Shown here in pieces: positions 46,001 through 55,600 of a stretch of DNA of 64,000 nt. The stretch's first letter is position 1. The number at the start of each line of letters is the position of its first letter. The notes under the pieces were generated by a model. That model was not told the DNA's origin and did no database searches. It worked only from the letters and a program-made list of their open reading frames with translations. The stretch spans positions 40,772-104,771 of the IMG/VR virus record IMGVR_UViG_3300037070_001066. One strand, 5' to 3'. This stretch comes from a virus. The position numbers were made by a program, and so were the translations under genes.

Positions 46001-47606
46001 TAACAGTTCTTTCTGCAATTAAAACTCTATAACCTACTGGCTTATCGTATTCAGTTTCAAAGTTACTAGCGTCGTTTAGCCAAACGAAAAATTCTGGTTT
46101 GAGTGTAAATATCAAAGCATTATAAAAACCTCTTAAATTGCCCTCTCTGGCCTTGAAATCAGCTACCCAACTAGGTAGCGAGTATTGTCCAAATCCATTT
46201 ACAAATTCTATTCCTAATCTATATATCTCATCATCCTTAAAGTATCTTGCATCTGCGCTATACACAGTTGTTTGATGAAGCTCATATTTTAAATACAAAC
46301 CTTCTCCTCCAAACGTTATACCATTCTTTTGAAACTTATATATACTATAGTCTAGATTGACAGAATCATTCTTTTCATCTGGTCCTAGAAATGTACTTGG
46401 ATTAACAACTGTAGGATCGCCTGTAAGGCCTCCTACATCTGGTGTAAGATCTCCAGGTAACCATAACTTTACATTGTCATAAACTGTAGATAATCCTCCT
46501 GCGGTAAAGCTATATGCTCTTGTATCTAAATTAACATCATAATTTCTTTCCTCATAGTTAGCTAAAAACATTCTATTGTCTTTAGAGTTAATATGTCTTG
46601 GTATAAGTATATCAGATCCAAGGAAAAGAAACTCTTCTAGTGATATTGATGTTATAACATTACCATCATCAAACACTTCTATTTCTCTAGATGAAGGAAC
46701 TTCTCTGTCATCTATAATAGATATTGTAGGAGATTGATTGTATGAAGTATATTTAATTGCGTATACTTTTATATGTGTGTAGTCTTCATCTATATCTCTA
46801 ATTGAAACTACTGGAGTAGATCCTACAACTTCGTTTAAAGCACCACCACCTAATGCATCTTTATCTAAAGACACTAATTGACTAAGCGGACTTAATCTAG
46901 TTTGAGATGAGTTAACTCTATATAAGTTGTAAGCATATTGTATCATACCTGCAGTATGTATACCTCCAGTAAGTATTCTAACTATAATTGGTTGTGACAC
47001 ATCATATTGTCCTACCATGTCAATAGTAGTTAAAGATACGTCTATTAAATTCTCTAGATCTTCGTTCTCAATAGAATGCTCTATGTTAATGAATCTCATT
47101 TGATGAACTCCATCTACCCAATATACTTTATCTATCGCTTTGTTTTCAAAGTTGTTTATAGCTTGAATAGGATAGTCTCTTTTAAATCCCATACTTCTTA
47201 AATATAGAAGAGTGATCTCATATCCAGGTTTCTCTATATCTATTTTCCAGATACAATCAAAGCCATTCTCATCAGATGTGAATAGTATTGCATAATGTCT
47301 TGTAGTAGTGTGCCCTATAATGTATTGAGGTCCTGACGAACCTGTTAAATCATCTAATTCATCTGTTGTAAATGGCAATTCTTCATCTAAGTATGTTATT
47401 TTACTATTTGTATGGTCTACTGTAACTATTGGTATGGTGTAAATAAACTTGTTGCCTTTCTCATTTGATATTGCACCTGTAGATTGAGAATCTGTTGCTA
47501 CAATCCTTATGTTTTTACCTTCGAAATAGAAGTTACTTCTAAATAGAGATTGGGCAACATCTTGATTCATCCCTTGGTAATTAAATTGTGTTGCTTTATT
47601 TGCCAT
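43014..47606 (-). CDS. Large tail protein, muzzle/stabilisation type of crAss-like phages
   Basis: The start is taken as ATG 47606 (1530 aa); an in-frame TTG two codons earlier is unlikely. The opening (FNYQGMNQDV, FYFEGKNIRIVA, IYTIPI) has the MNQD and GxNIRIV pattern seen at the front of very large crAss-like tail proteins. Much of the protein is beta-rich with repeated short strands and turns. The segment PYIVSFL-like plus a proline stretch (TVPPSPPMPAIPPYP) lies mid-protein. Position fits the distal tail (muzzle) protein, which closes the short tail. It is preceded by small connector-type genes. Assignment rests on size, opening motif and gene order. Confidence 0.6.
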   Translation of the reverse strand: MANKATQFNYQGMNQDVAQSLFRSNFYFEGKNIRIVATDSQSTGAISNEKGNKFIYTIPIVTVDHTNSKITYLDEELPFTTDELDDLTGSSGPQYIIGHTTTRHYAILFTSDENGFDCIWKIDIEKPGYEITLLYLRSMGFKRDYPIQAINNFENKAIDKVYWVDGVHQMRFINIEHSIENEDLENLIDVSLTTIDMVGQYDVSQPIIVRILTGGIHTAGMIQYAYNLYRVNSSQTRLSPLSQLVSLDKDALGGGALNEVVGSTPVVSIRDIDEDYTHIKVYAIKYTSYNQSPTISIIDDREVPSSREIEVFDDGNVITSISLEEFLFLGSDILIPRHINSKDNRMFLANYEERNYDVNLDTRAYSFTAGGLSTVYDNVKLWLPGDLTPDVGGLTGDPTVVNPSTFLGPDEKNDSVNLDYSIYKFQKNGITFGGEGLYLKYELHQTTVYSADARYFKDDEIYRLGIEFVNGFGQYSLPSWVADFKAREGNLRGFYNALIFTLKPEFFVWLNDASNFETEYDKPVGYRVLIAERTVNDKTIVANGLVTPVMINDKNTKNVNLPNAADLTYLKTKADSIPKLPNILFRNIGPFFNDFSRHFGSNTRPLELSQNLQEMCNVKMSTDNEIQRANQGDDDTRGRFYQYNAMYQLYSPEIVFNESIQLSQGYQFRMKGGLENKYNAVWGKSFKENQELIDEGKGLNGLSLTYADTKVTITGNGESPTNLGLICHPAGSDPNRVAFLSWYRGYGNVSINDTFTANNYIVSFLVPFVLSTVPPSPPMPAIPPYPAEAIRFQSNNRDITFIAVDNDREFVLTYTLTPTNGAISYTAAICADSEGNNVLASFTGVGNSVVSLPIIDQPDFGGIYKEYHYYFKIVPTADMVFDVDIHAEIRDVSGSPMLVGVDSINNAISATLAAPAPPTDAFKPSTTQSVYNIYGTPELTVKGQNVTSYNGDSKYKYINTFLDIRSDKNNYYAEGGKYGRAIISGNSDNNRCITFVLDKTPTATNWYDRPLAENLFTDAAFGSGITNLGIVGEIIKPRDQIYLGNIYGGNSWEDKKRTKYIEIGDFKNFDELTPVNLIVSPGDTFVNFFKFLRVIPKTPATFSQGVPSWQEIVEFASESTVDMKNRNDASFTTWDSKFHYLDAEYHKYNKVYSQLPNLISKRELDFNVKKVDGFDTNVIASKEKSAGEIIDSWTDILQNEVLTLDGKYGAINALISFNDYLYALQDKAFAFLSINPRVQVQGQDGLAIELGTGQVLNNYSYASTNSGTLNKWGVVVAPSGVYYYDTLNQSFQVFKGGIEPLSDIKGLHTFFLNNVVANELKTDNPLLLDGISSGYDYINDDVLMTFHQPNGLDFTLSYNEKSASFVSFYDYLPTMYISKGSVLIAIDPTDLRLYRQYEGNYNEFFGTKYKSSVIFNVNPEPLLDCVFDNINFKSEVYNTFSGLDAPDKTISHIRAYNDYQDSGYEDLILGRNNNLRRKFRDWNALIPREGRNRIRAPWIKLEIDFDQTYNNPGNIDYKLILHPLNVYYTV

Positions 47607-47627
47607 CTTCAAAATGTATAAATATTA

Positions 47628-48389
47628 TCATCGGAATTTTCTAAGGCGTTCCTTCTCACCCATTTTTTTGTAAAAGTTTTCGTGCATTGTTGTATTAAGA
47701 ATAAGCCTATTGATACCATTCATGATAGATTCCATTCCATCGTAGTTTGGCATTTGCAATGATGTGTAAGCTGAAGGCATGTAGAAGTATCTCTTTTGTT
47801 GTATGTATTCAAAAGCCTTGTCAGTTATTTTGCCCATCAACCATACTGGTTCTAAGTATCTTGATAATATATAGTATTCCATTGCTAGAGCCACCTTCTC
47901 ATTATCAGGTATAAGTGGGAATCCATCTTCATCTGTAGCAAGACCTTTATAAGCCATCTCTATACAACCATCTCTCATAGATGTAAAGATAACTCCATTC
48001 TGAAGTTTATATGTGAACTCAGCTCTTCTATGATTTCCTCTTAAATTGAACTCAGTATCTTGTTCACCTGCATGTTCCATTGGATCAAAGTGATAGATAT
48101 CCGTAGCTTCTCTCATTGCTATAAATCTAGACGCATGAGACGTTTCTGGCTCACTGGTGTCAAGATAACGTACTCCATCTACTTTAAGTATATCGCATGG
48201 AATTGGTGCCTTATAATTGACTAAATCAACTGAATAAAGCTTGTTTTCTTGTGCCGCTGGAGCTCCTAATAGTTTTAAGAATTCCATTGCATATTCTGCT
48301 GCTTCTTCATATGTTAGTTCCTCACATAATCCATGCTTCATTACTTTCCACATTATTGTACCTAATGAGGTATAATGTCCATTTGTCAT
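47628..48389 (-). CDS. Tail/connector structural protein (253 aa)
   Basis: This protein has an N-terminal helical part and a core with YKAPIPCDILKVDGVRYLD followed by ESETS-like polar turns, with aromatic-rich strands later (YIQQKRYFYMPSAYTSL). I know no enzyme motif in it. In crAss-like genomes, small structural genes just before the giant tail gene code for ring and hub proteins of the tail barrel, and this is the best guess here. It starts 19 nt after the preceding gene, with an AT-rich start region and no Shine-Dalgarno sequence. Confidence 0.5.
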   Translation of the reverse strand: MTNGHYTSLGTIMWKVMKHGLCEELTYEEAAEYAMEFLKLLGAPAAQENKLYSVDLVNYKAPIPCDILKVDGVRYLDTSEPETSHASRFIAMREATDIYHFDPMEHAGEQDTEFNLRGNHRRAEFTYKLQNGVIFTSMRDGCIEMAYKGLATDEDGFPLIPDNEKVALAMEYYILSRYLEPVWLMGKITDKAFEYIQQKRYFYMPSAYTSLQMPNYDGMESIMNGINRLILNTTMHENFYKKMGEKERLRKFR

Positions 48390-48408
48390 TGTATTATTTA
48401 TTTAGTTG

Positions 48409-48927
48409 TTAATATAGAAGAAACGAGTCATATTTATCTTTATCTTCATCCTTTATTCTTTTAGCTAATCTCCTTGAAAAGTATCTAGAAGATTTATAAC
48501 TATAGTATTTCTTATTCATAAAAGGATATACATTCTTTTTAAATGATACTTTGAAGACATATTTAGATGTATGGTTGTTTAGATACCTAACAAGAAGCTT
48601 CTTTTCTTTAGCCTCTTCATCTTCATCCCATAGTTTGTTAGTAGCAACCCAGTCAACTGGTGTAGGATTATACAACTTACCATCTTTAATCCTAGGAACA
48701 CTTTTAGTTTTCTTTATAGATAGTGTAGCTCCAACATGTGGTAAGGCATACTCTAAATTATTCTCTATAATAAGGTCAATAAGTCCTATATTAAATTTAC
48801 TAACTATCTCAGAGAACTCTCCTTTAGATATCTTTATTCCAGGATTATCCTTCTTAAAGAACTTATAGTAGTCTCTCATGCCATAATGTACAGGTATCTT
48901 ACCTTCTGTTCGTTTGTTCTTGCTCAT
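48409..48927 (-). CDS. Tail/connector structural protein, basic (172 aa)
   Basis: This basic protein contains YGMRDYYKFFKK near the N-terminus and IENNLEYALPHVGATLSIKK in the middle, ending in a Tyr/Lys/Arg-rich tail (YYSYKSSRYFSRRLAKR). A similar arrangement accompanies the tail genes of crAss-like phages. I cannot assign a domain. Its start overlaps the previous gene by 29 nt, which favours fixed stoichiometry of the two products. Confidence 0.5.
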   Translation of the reverse strand: MSKNKRTEGKIPVHYGMRDYYKFFKKDNPGIKISKGEFSEIVSKFNIGLIDLIIENNLEYALPHVGATLSIKKTKSVPRIKDGKLYNPTPVDWVATNKLWDEDEEAKEKKLLVRYLNNHTSKYVFKVSFKKNVYPFMNKKYYSYKSSRYFSRRLAKRIKDEDKDKYDSFLLY

Positions 48928-49600
48928 CGTCTGAATCGTTTTCTCTGTCTTGAGGCGTATTAACGCTTATTGTAAGTTCTTTTATGATTTCAGCTTTAAT
49001 GAAATCTATATAGTGTGGTTGTAATGGATAGTTTGTTGTATACATATCATAACACGGTTTAGCATCATCACATCCACAACATGTACTATAATCCATCAAT
49101 GCCAAAGGATCTTCAAATATTCCTGTAACAGTTACGCATTCAATTAAGTTTAACTCTGCTTGTTTACCAACTATATAAATATACATATCATTATCTAAGA
49201 ATGCATATACAGTATTGAATGGAGAGTACTTGCTATACACGGCTTTCTGTTTAGTTGTAAAGCTAAAAGGAACTGCTAGTCTAGTAGTCGGTTTAATGGC
49301 AATTATAGCTGATTTAAGGTGCAAATCTAATGGAGTTGGTATTTTATCTACAGTTCTTAAAATAGTCTCGCAATCGTACTCTAAACCACATTCATTGGCA
49401 GATACAACTTCAGTTGCCATACAGAGTGTTTGTGTTACAGATATATCTGTAGTATGTTGGTAATTGTTAAGATCTTGTCTTAGATATCTAGCTCTCTTTA
49501 TATTATATAGATGTATAATATATCTATCGTCTATATCTCCATCATCTGAAAACTGTCTTAATTGTTCACGGACATCGTAAACGATTCTTTCTATGATCAT
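48899..49600 (-). CDS. Head-tail connector or ring-like structural protein (233 aa)
   Basis: The product begins MIIERIVYDVREQLRQFSDD, a helix-rich opening like that of adaptor proteins that bind the portal, then has beta-rich parts and a Cys-rich stretch (STCCGCDDAKPCYD) that might bind metal or form disulphides. The C-terminal part (FIKAEIIKELTISV) is helical and is followed by a polar tail. The helix-first plan and the position next to tail genes suggest a ring/adaptor role; I cannot confirm it. The preceding exonuclease has its own terminator, so this gene needs read-through or an unseen promoter. Confidence 0.5.
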   Translation of the reverse strand: MIIERIVYDVREQLRQFSDDGDIDDRYIIHLYNIKRARYLRQDLNNYQHTTDISVTQTLCMATEVVSANECGLEYDCETILRTVDKIPTPLDLHLKSAIIAIKPTTRLAVPFSFTTKQKAVYSKYSPFNTVYAFLDNDMYIYIVGKQAELNLIECVTVTGIFEDPLALMDYSTCCGCDDAKPCYDMYTTNYPLQPHYIDFIKAEIIKELTISVNTPQDRENDSDDEQEQTNRR

Positions 49601-49613
49601 ATTTATTTAAATT

Positions 49614-49648
49614 AAAAAAGCTCCCCAACATTTGAGTCAAGAAGCTTT
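49614..49648 (-). terminator. Intrinsic terminator after the exonuclease gene
   Basis: On the leftward strand, 49648-49636 pairs with 49629-49617 (core AAAGCT/AGCTTT, several G-T pairs, loop of 6) and runs into six T. It sits in the 53-nt gap between the exonuclease stop and the 233-aa gene. Confidence 0.7.
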
Positions 49649-49653
49649 ATATA

Positions 49654-50580
49654 TTATTGGTTTGATTTATATTTTAAATAACTTGTATTTGACATATTAA
49701 AATATTGTCCAGTTTCAAGATCTTTCATTGTATGTTTAATAGTTCCTGCAGGTGTAGTAGCTACACTTATGTGTTCTAAATTACTAGTTCCACTATATGG
49801 AGAAGTTTCTTTAGACCTTTCATTCAATACTCCTGCATGATAATAAGGACCTTCATGATACATTAATTTGCAGTAAACTTTCTCAAGTAGCTCTACATCT
49901 TTATTACAATACTCAATCATCTTATTTAAAGCATCATCTGATTTTCTAAGAATAATATCATCCCATAAAGACATATCTGTTTTAATCTTATTACCAAATC
50001 CTAAGAACTCAGAAATGTAATCAAGTTTATTTGAATTGAAGTTAAACTTACGTCTACATACTTTTAATGTATCAAACTGCTTGTAATCAATCTTCATTGG
50101 AATATTGTGTAGTAATGCTCTTGTTCTAATCCAAGGTAGATCATATCCATCTCCATTATGAGCTACAATAAGATCTGCTTTATTTAGAACTTCAACAAAT
50201 CTTTCTACTAATATAGCATCATCTTGTTTACTATTCCACGCAATTGAGTGAACTTTATCTTCACCTAACCATTTATATGATACACATATAATCTTACGTT
50301 CACTTATAATGTCACCTGGTTGTATAGTCATATTATAACCCACTCTCCAAGACTTTACAATATTATAAGAAGTTTCAATATCATAGAATAACACCTTAAG
50401 TTTTTCTATAGGAGAATATCCTTTTTTAAATTCTGCATTCACTTCTCTCAAAGCTGTTTTACAGTTATTTGTAGTGGTAGTAAATCCTTTATTATTTAGA
50501 TGGTTTCTTAATCTCTTAGATCCTTCTTTCAAATAGCCTGGCTTATTCCTTAAAAATTCCTTAATTTCATTCAGTTCCAT
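49654..50580 (-). CDS. DnaQ/PolB-type 3'-5' exonuclease-like protein (RNase H fold)
   Basis: The start is taken as ATG 50580 (308 aa): an in-frame ATG further upstream would place coding sequence over the promoter. Exo I is VLFYDIET with D67 and E69, Exo II is VAHNGDGYDLPWI, and Exo III is YCNKDVELL with Tyr and Asp correctly spaced. This is the DEDDy exonuclease set found in the proofreading part of family-B polymerases, here without polymerase. The first 60 residues look like a small helical DNA-binding segment (FTTTTNNCKTALREV). It stands alone inside the structural region with its own promoter and terminator, so it is a moron-like gene. The activity is likely; the role is unknown. Confidence 0.78.
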   Translation of the reverse strand: MELNEIKEFLRNKPGYLKEGSKRLRNHLNNKGFTTTTNNCKTALREVNAEFKKGYSPIEKLKVLFYDIETSYNIVKSWRVGYNMTIQPGDIISERKIICVSYKWLGEDKVHSIAWNSKQDDAILVERFVEVLNKADLIVAHNGDGYDLPWIRTRALLHNIPMKIDYKQFDTLKVCRRKFNFNSNKLDYISEFLGFGNKIKTDMSLWDDIILRKSDDALNKMIEYCNKDVELLEKVYCKLMYHEGPYYHAGVLNERSKETSPYSGTSNLEHISVATTPAGTIKHTMKDLETGQYFNMSNTSYLKYKSNQ

Positions 50581-50602
50581 ATGTTTATTTTTTAAGATAA
50601 AT

Positions 50603-50635
50603 GTAAATATACGAAATATATTTAACATATGCAAA
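50603..50635 (-). promoter_or_regulatory. Bacteroidota-type promoter before the exonuclease gene
   Basis: On the leftward strand TTTG (50635-50632) is followed after 20 nt by TATATTTA (50611-50604). The text TTTGCATAT at the -33 side and TATATTTACAT at the -7 side repeats that of the promoter at 31.1 kb. The exonuclease ATG lies 23 nt beyond. Confidence 0.68.
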
Positions 50636-50651
50636 TATTTGCTTACTTATT

Positions 50652-51614
50652 TTAACAATAAGCTGTTTCTAAAATATTACCACTAGCATCAACTCTGAAA
50701 CTTTGCATTGTAGTTATACAGCTATGCCATCTATTGTCGCCACCTCCATTAAATCCAACATGTAAAGCGAAATCTGTACAAATTCTGTTTCCTACATATA
50801 AAACTCCTTCTGAATTTGGTGTAGAACAATACCACACTCCTGTTTGAGTGCTATCACAATAATGTAAAGTAGTACTTGATCCACCATGATTATATACTCC
50901 TACTCCACAAGTAGCAGAATCTGTAACATATCCATTAACTATTTTCCATAAGTAACCAGTACTTATATCTTTATACCAGTTTTGTTGTAATTCATCTTGA
51001 CCAAAAGGTATCGTAAATGCGGCATCATGAAATACTTTTTTAGTAATTCCTAATTCAGGAGAAGGAGAATAACCTATTGGCATAACTTGAGTTTCTGTAC
51101 AAGCTTCTACAGGATCAGAATATCCAAATCCAAATCCAGTTTGATATACTAGACATGAAAATTCAGCTAAAACCAATCCATCATCATTTACATAATATGA
51201 CTTCCGTTGAGGGACAGCTTGAAACCAAGTTCCATCTCCAAACAAAGGACCTGTTAAATTGCTATTATGATATAATATTGTTGTGTTTACTACTATAGTA
51301 GGTGTGCTAGTATATAAAACCATTGTTGGCTCTAAAAATTCACAAGCTTCCCATTCACTACCTATTCCATTAACTGGAGTAAAGTCCCATTTAGTCAAAC
51401 CTACTGCTACATCAATATAATTTGTACAATTACCCGCTGATTTAATTCTAACATAATTTGAAAAATCAGGAACAACTGATGAAGTATATCCTGCAACCAA
51501 AGAAGATTTAGGAACGCCTGTTGCAAAAGCAGTAGTATATCCATCTAAATTAGAATACAAATTAAAAGGACCTACGTCTGTTCCTGCAGCTGTTAATGTT
51601 ATTATTGCTGTCAT
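50652..51614 (-). CDS. Probable tail or head appendage protein (320 aa)
   Basis: This protein is rich in Thr, Ser, Gly, aromatic residues and Cys, with short beta-strand repeats and no charged helices. CDSTQTGVWYCSTPNS and YVGNRICTDFALHVGF are examples. The Cys spacing suggests several disulphides or a compact beta-prism fold. No enzyme motif is present. Together with the following 330-aa gene and the S74 fibre gene it forms a small group of appendage proteins that probably determine surface binding. The gene sits directly upstream of the exonuclease promoter. Confidence 0.5.
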   Translation of the reverse strand: MTAIITLTAAGTDVGPFNLYSNLDGYTTAFATGVPKSSLVAGYTSSVVPDFSNYVRIKSAGNCTNYIDVAVGLTKWDFTPVNGIGSEWEACEFLEPTMVLYTSTPTIVVNTTILYHNSNLTGPLFGDGTWFQAVPQRKSYYVNDDGLVLAEFSCLVYQTGFGFGYSDPVEACTETQVMPIGYSPSPELGITKKVFHDAAFTIPFGQDELQQNWYKDISTGYLWKIVNGYVTDSATCGVGVYNHGGSSTTLHYCDSTQTGVWYCSTPNSEGVLYVGNRICTDFALHVGFNGGGDNRWHSCITTMQSFRVDASGNILETAYC

Positions 51615-51631
51615 AGTTTAAATTTTTTTTA

Positions 51632-52624
51632 TTAGCATAAACGCTTAAAGTCCCATTTTGTTCCTCCTGCTGGTCCTGTTACTCTTATTTTTACTGTATT
51701 ATTAATATTAAAATCTGCTGTTGTGTATTTCCACCAAATAAGTTGAGTATAAAGACCTCCTGGCCAAGGTATAGTAGATCCAGTTTCTGCTCTATATTCA
51801 GCTTCTCTTGATGGAGTATTTCCACTATGAACATTACTTTCTGAACCAATAAACTGTGGTACATTTCTTGATTGACTAGTTTGTGGAATATTGTTACTAG
51901 GCTCTGTTCCCCATGAATTGTCAAAAGGTCCTGCATTTGTTCCTGTCATCCCAGATGTTGCTTTTTTAACTCCATTATGTATTATTTCTATTTTATCAGG
52001 TTCCTGATTTGGATTCATAGCAATAGTAATAAATCCTCCTCCTTGAGATAGCCCAATACTTGTATCTTGAATACCTTCTCCTCCAGAAGGAGTAACTGTA
52101 TTACATCCAGCATCAACTAATGATGTCATAGTTATTGGATTACTAAACCCAGTACTACCAGTTTTAATTGCCCTGATTTGATAATTATAAGGTGTGCCTG
52201 ACACTACTGCATTATCAGTATAACTTCCTGTTGAAGCGGATACTGTAGTAAGTAAGTCACCACCTTTAAAAATTTGATAAAAAGTAACACCTCTTGTTGA
52301 ATTAGGCACTAAATCCCATGAAAAAGATAATGACGTATAGTTAACTGCGCCTGCAGTTAAATTGAATGAAACTAATTCAACAGGACCAACAGTTATTTGT
52401 ATAGCACCTGCCAAGATACAATCATATGCAGGATTAGGTGGATAACACCACCAATCATCAGGAAGAATATATGGACCTCCTTGATTAGCTTTAAGTTTAG
52501 GTGTTGAATTAGGCACAGCTAGTGCCCATAAAGCACCCCATTCTATGTATTGTACACCAATACCAAGGCCGTTTGGGCCCATTATATCATCTGTACTTAT
52601 TGGTCCGCTACAATTTAGTGCCAT
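51632..52624 (-). CDS. Appendage protein with fibronectin type III-like domain (330 aa)
   Basis: Residues about 80-170 resemble a fibronectin type III domain: SLSFSWDLVPNS, VTFYQIFKGGDLL, then GTPYNYQIRAIKTG and FSNPI, i.e. the usual Trp, Tyr and Tyr-x-Ile-x-Ala landmarks. The rest is Gly/Ser/Thr-rich with beta character and ends in WDFKRLC. FN3-like domains occur in phage surface and fibre proteins, often binding carbohydrates or acting as spacers. The gene follows the S74 fibre gene by 1 nt, so the two are produced together and may form one appendage. Confidence 0.6.
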   Translation of the reverse strand: MALNCSGPISTDDIMGPNGLGIGVQYIEWGALWALAVPNSTPKLKANQGGPYILPDDWWCYPPNPAYDCILAGAIQITVGPVELVSFNLTAGAVNYTSLSFSWDLVPNSTRGVTFYQIFKGGDLLTTVSASTGSYTDNAVVSGTPYNYQIRAIKTGSTGFSNPITMTSLVDAGCNTVTPSGGEGIQDTSIGLSQGGGFITIAMNPNQEPDKIEIIHNGVKKATSGMTGTNAGPFDNSWGTEPSNNIPQTSQSRNVPQFIGSESNVHSGNTPSREAEYRAETGSTIPWPGGLYTQLIWWKYTTADFNINNTVKIRVTGPAGGTKWDFKRLC

Positions 52625-52625
52625 A

Positions 52626-55600
52626 CTACTTAGATTCTAATGTTAATACTCTTTGTTCCAACTCTTTAATCGCTTCAACTAATACAGCAACCATTGCTTG
52701 GTAATTAACTGATTTTATTTTTTCTTCTGAATCATCAGTTTTAACCAACTCAGGAAATACTTTCTCTAAATCTTGTGCAATGAAGCCAATTTGATTTTTA
52801 TCTTCATTATCAGTTCTATCAAAATTAACACCTTGAGTTTTCAATACTTTTGACAATGAGTTTTCAAGTGGCTTTATGTTTGTTTTTAGTCTAATATCTG
52901 AAGAGGCTGTTACTGTTCCATTAACACTAAGTCCGGAAGCAGTTATAATCATTCTTTGAACAGGTGTGTTCCCAACCCAAAAAGCAATTCCTTGAGCTAC
53001 AGATGATAAGCCTAAACCAACACCGCTTTGTGGAAATATACAATAACCTACGCCAGATGGAGGCGCAAGTAAACCACCTCCACTAAATTGTATGTTACCA
53101 GTAAAATCAGCAATACCATCATAACTTAATCTTAGTCTTTCGCCTCCGTTAACATAAACTATAAAAGGAGCTAGACCATCTCCGTAAAGAACATTTGCGT
53201 ATGGTATGCTTCCAAGCGATGTTCCTGTAGAATTATTTTTTCCAAAGTAAAAATTACCATTATCATTTCTTGTATTTATAAAAGACGTTTCTGTAGATTG
53301 ATTAAAAGTAGCTCCACCATAAACTTGTAGCTTTCCTCCAATATCAGAAGTCATTCCAATTAAAACATTTCCTGATGAATTAACTCTTAATCTTTCAAGA
53401 CCAGTTGTATGAATGATAAAATCATTACCGGTTACCCCTATAAATGGAGTATAAGTTGTATTTGCTGCTTCAAATAATATACCTGATAAATTTGTAGTTC
53501 CATTTGTACTAGATAACAACAAAGGTTCAGAATAAATACCTTTAATATGTAACGACCTATTTGGAGTATCAGTTCCGATACCAACATTACCACCCATTAA
53601 CGCTAATGAGTTAGTGAAGTTAATATATCCAGTAGATTTAACACTATCTGTAATTCCAATTTCTGCATAGCCACCAGACGTATTACTTGCTCTTATAGAA
53701 GTAGCGCCATCAGTAGGTTTTCTTACATCAAGTTGAGCTAATGGACTATTAGTTCCAATACCAACACTTCCGTTAGAATTAATAAACATTTTATTACTAC
53801 CGTTAATATTGAAATACAAAGCCCCTGTACCACCTACACTATCAATAGCTGCACCGCCTCCACCTAATGCGTTTAAACGAATAGTTGAACTATATGCACC
53901 AGCAGAACTACTAAGAGTTAATATAGCATCAGCTGTAGCATGAATATGTAAGTTAGTACTTGGTGTTATAGTTCCAATACCAACATTACCACCTAATGGA
54001 TTTAAAATTAATTGTCTTGGAACATCAGAATTATCAATAACACCTTGTATAGAAGGCTCGCCACCATCAGCACCAAATACCAGTCCTCTATTTGTAGAAG
54101 TTGAACTTACTTTAAACCCTAGGTTACTAGTTGTTGATACGTGAAGTTTGTAAAAAGGTGAATTTGTTCCAATCCCAACATTGGCTCCGTCATCGTACAT
54201 TACTCCAGTACCTAAATTTGAAGCTGATCCCCATTTTGCTATATAATTTGGTGACCCAGAACCTGAAGGTTTAGAATTCCAAATTCCTATGTCTGTTGTA
54301 GTAACATGTTGAAATGCAACATTATCATTCTTTCCTGTTAAAGCATCATGAGCAGTTACTCCTACAGAAGAACTTGAAGATGTTGCTGTTATTGGTCTAA
54401 AATAGAAATCATTTGGATCTCCTAATAGCGAACCATTTGCTGGGGTACCAGCTCTTAAATAGAATGTACCTAAAGCTATACTGTCTCCTGCAGGTAATAC
54501 ATCTGCAAATACTGTTGACGTTAAACCAGCTATTGCATCATCTCTATTTGCAAAGATTGCGTTTACTCCAAATGCAGGAGCATTACTTGTAGAAGCTTTG
54601 GTTTGTATAACCATTGTTCCAGTTACAGTGACAAGTAATTTATATACTTGGTAATTAGTATTTGCAACGGCTCCTGCTCCTACAGTACCTCCAGCATTAT
54701 ACCATTGTGTTGGATTGATAACTGTTGATAAAGCAATACTAGTTGCTAATGAAGATAAGTTTGGCAATGCAAATAAGAACTGCATTGGAGTAGGATTAAC
54801 TGTGTCTGCAATAGTTAAATAGTTTGGGTCTAATTTGTTGTTAGCATAGTTAATTGAATTCTTACTAAAAGTAACTCCTCTGTTCCCAAATGATATAGAT
54901 GCTGCTCCAGATGGAACTATTGTTCCTGAAGAAAGGACAAGTCTGTCTCTATTGTTGACTCTATTATTAGCTAAATCAGGAAAGTATTTAAACGAAACAA
55001 TGCTATAAACTCCTGCTGTATTTGCAACAATCATACGAGCTAGATAACAAGTATCTTGGTCATAAACTTTAGAACCTTGAAATACTGCATTGCCTAACTT
55101 GTTTATCCCTACATAGAATACACCTCTTGTATTAACAGCTAAAGGAGTATTAGTAGCATTAACTACAAATGATTTATTCCCAAAACTTAATAAAAAGTTT
55201 GCTATTTTATTTGCAGGAGTATCAACTACTATCTCATTAATGAAAAGTATATTGTCAACTGCAGTTATATTTAATGTATCAGCAGGAGATATAGATAATA
55301 CAGATACATCTGTATCTGGTCTACTTCTACCTGTTTGATATAAGTTTTTAAAATCTGTCTTATCAGTCTTAACTAAAGCTATTAATGAAGTCTCAGTTTG
55401 ATCTAATTGAGTCTGAACATTTGATCCTGTAAGATAATCTACATGAGGAGTTGCTGGTACTTGTAATGCTGTTGTATTATGAGGATTAGACATATTTGCA
55501 ATATGTGCATCCAATACAGATTTATCTCCTTTTAAAAGTAATCCTTCATACACAGCTTCTCCACTAGGAGCATGTGTTGTATCTCCATCAGTAATTGTTT

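Noticed and set aside
50581-50634. Upstream ATG for the exonuclease gene.
   Set aside because: It would overlap the promoter boxes, and the added residues are AT-rich low-complexity sequence; ATG 50580 fits better.
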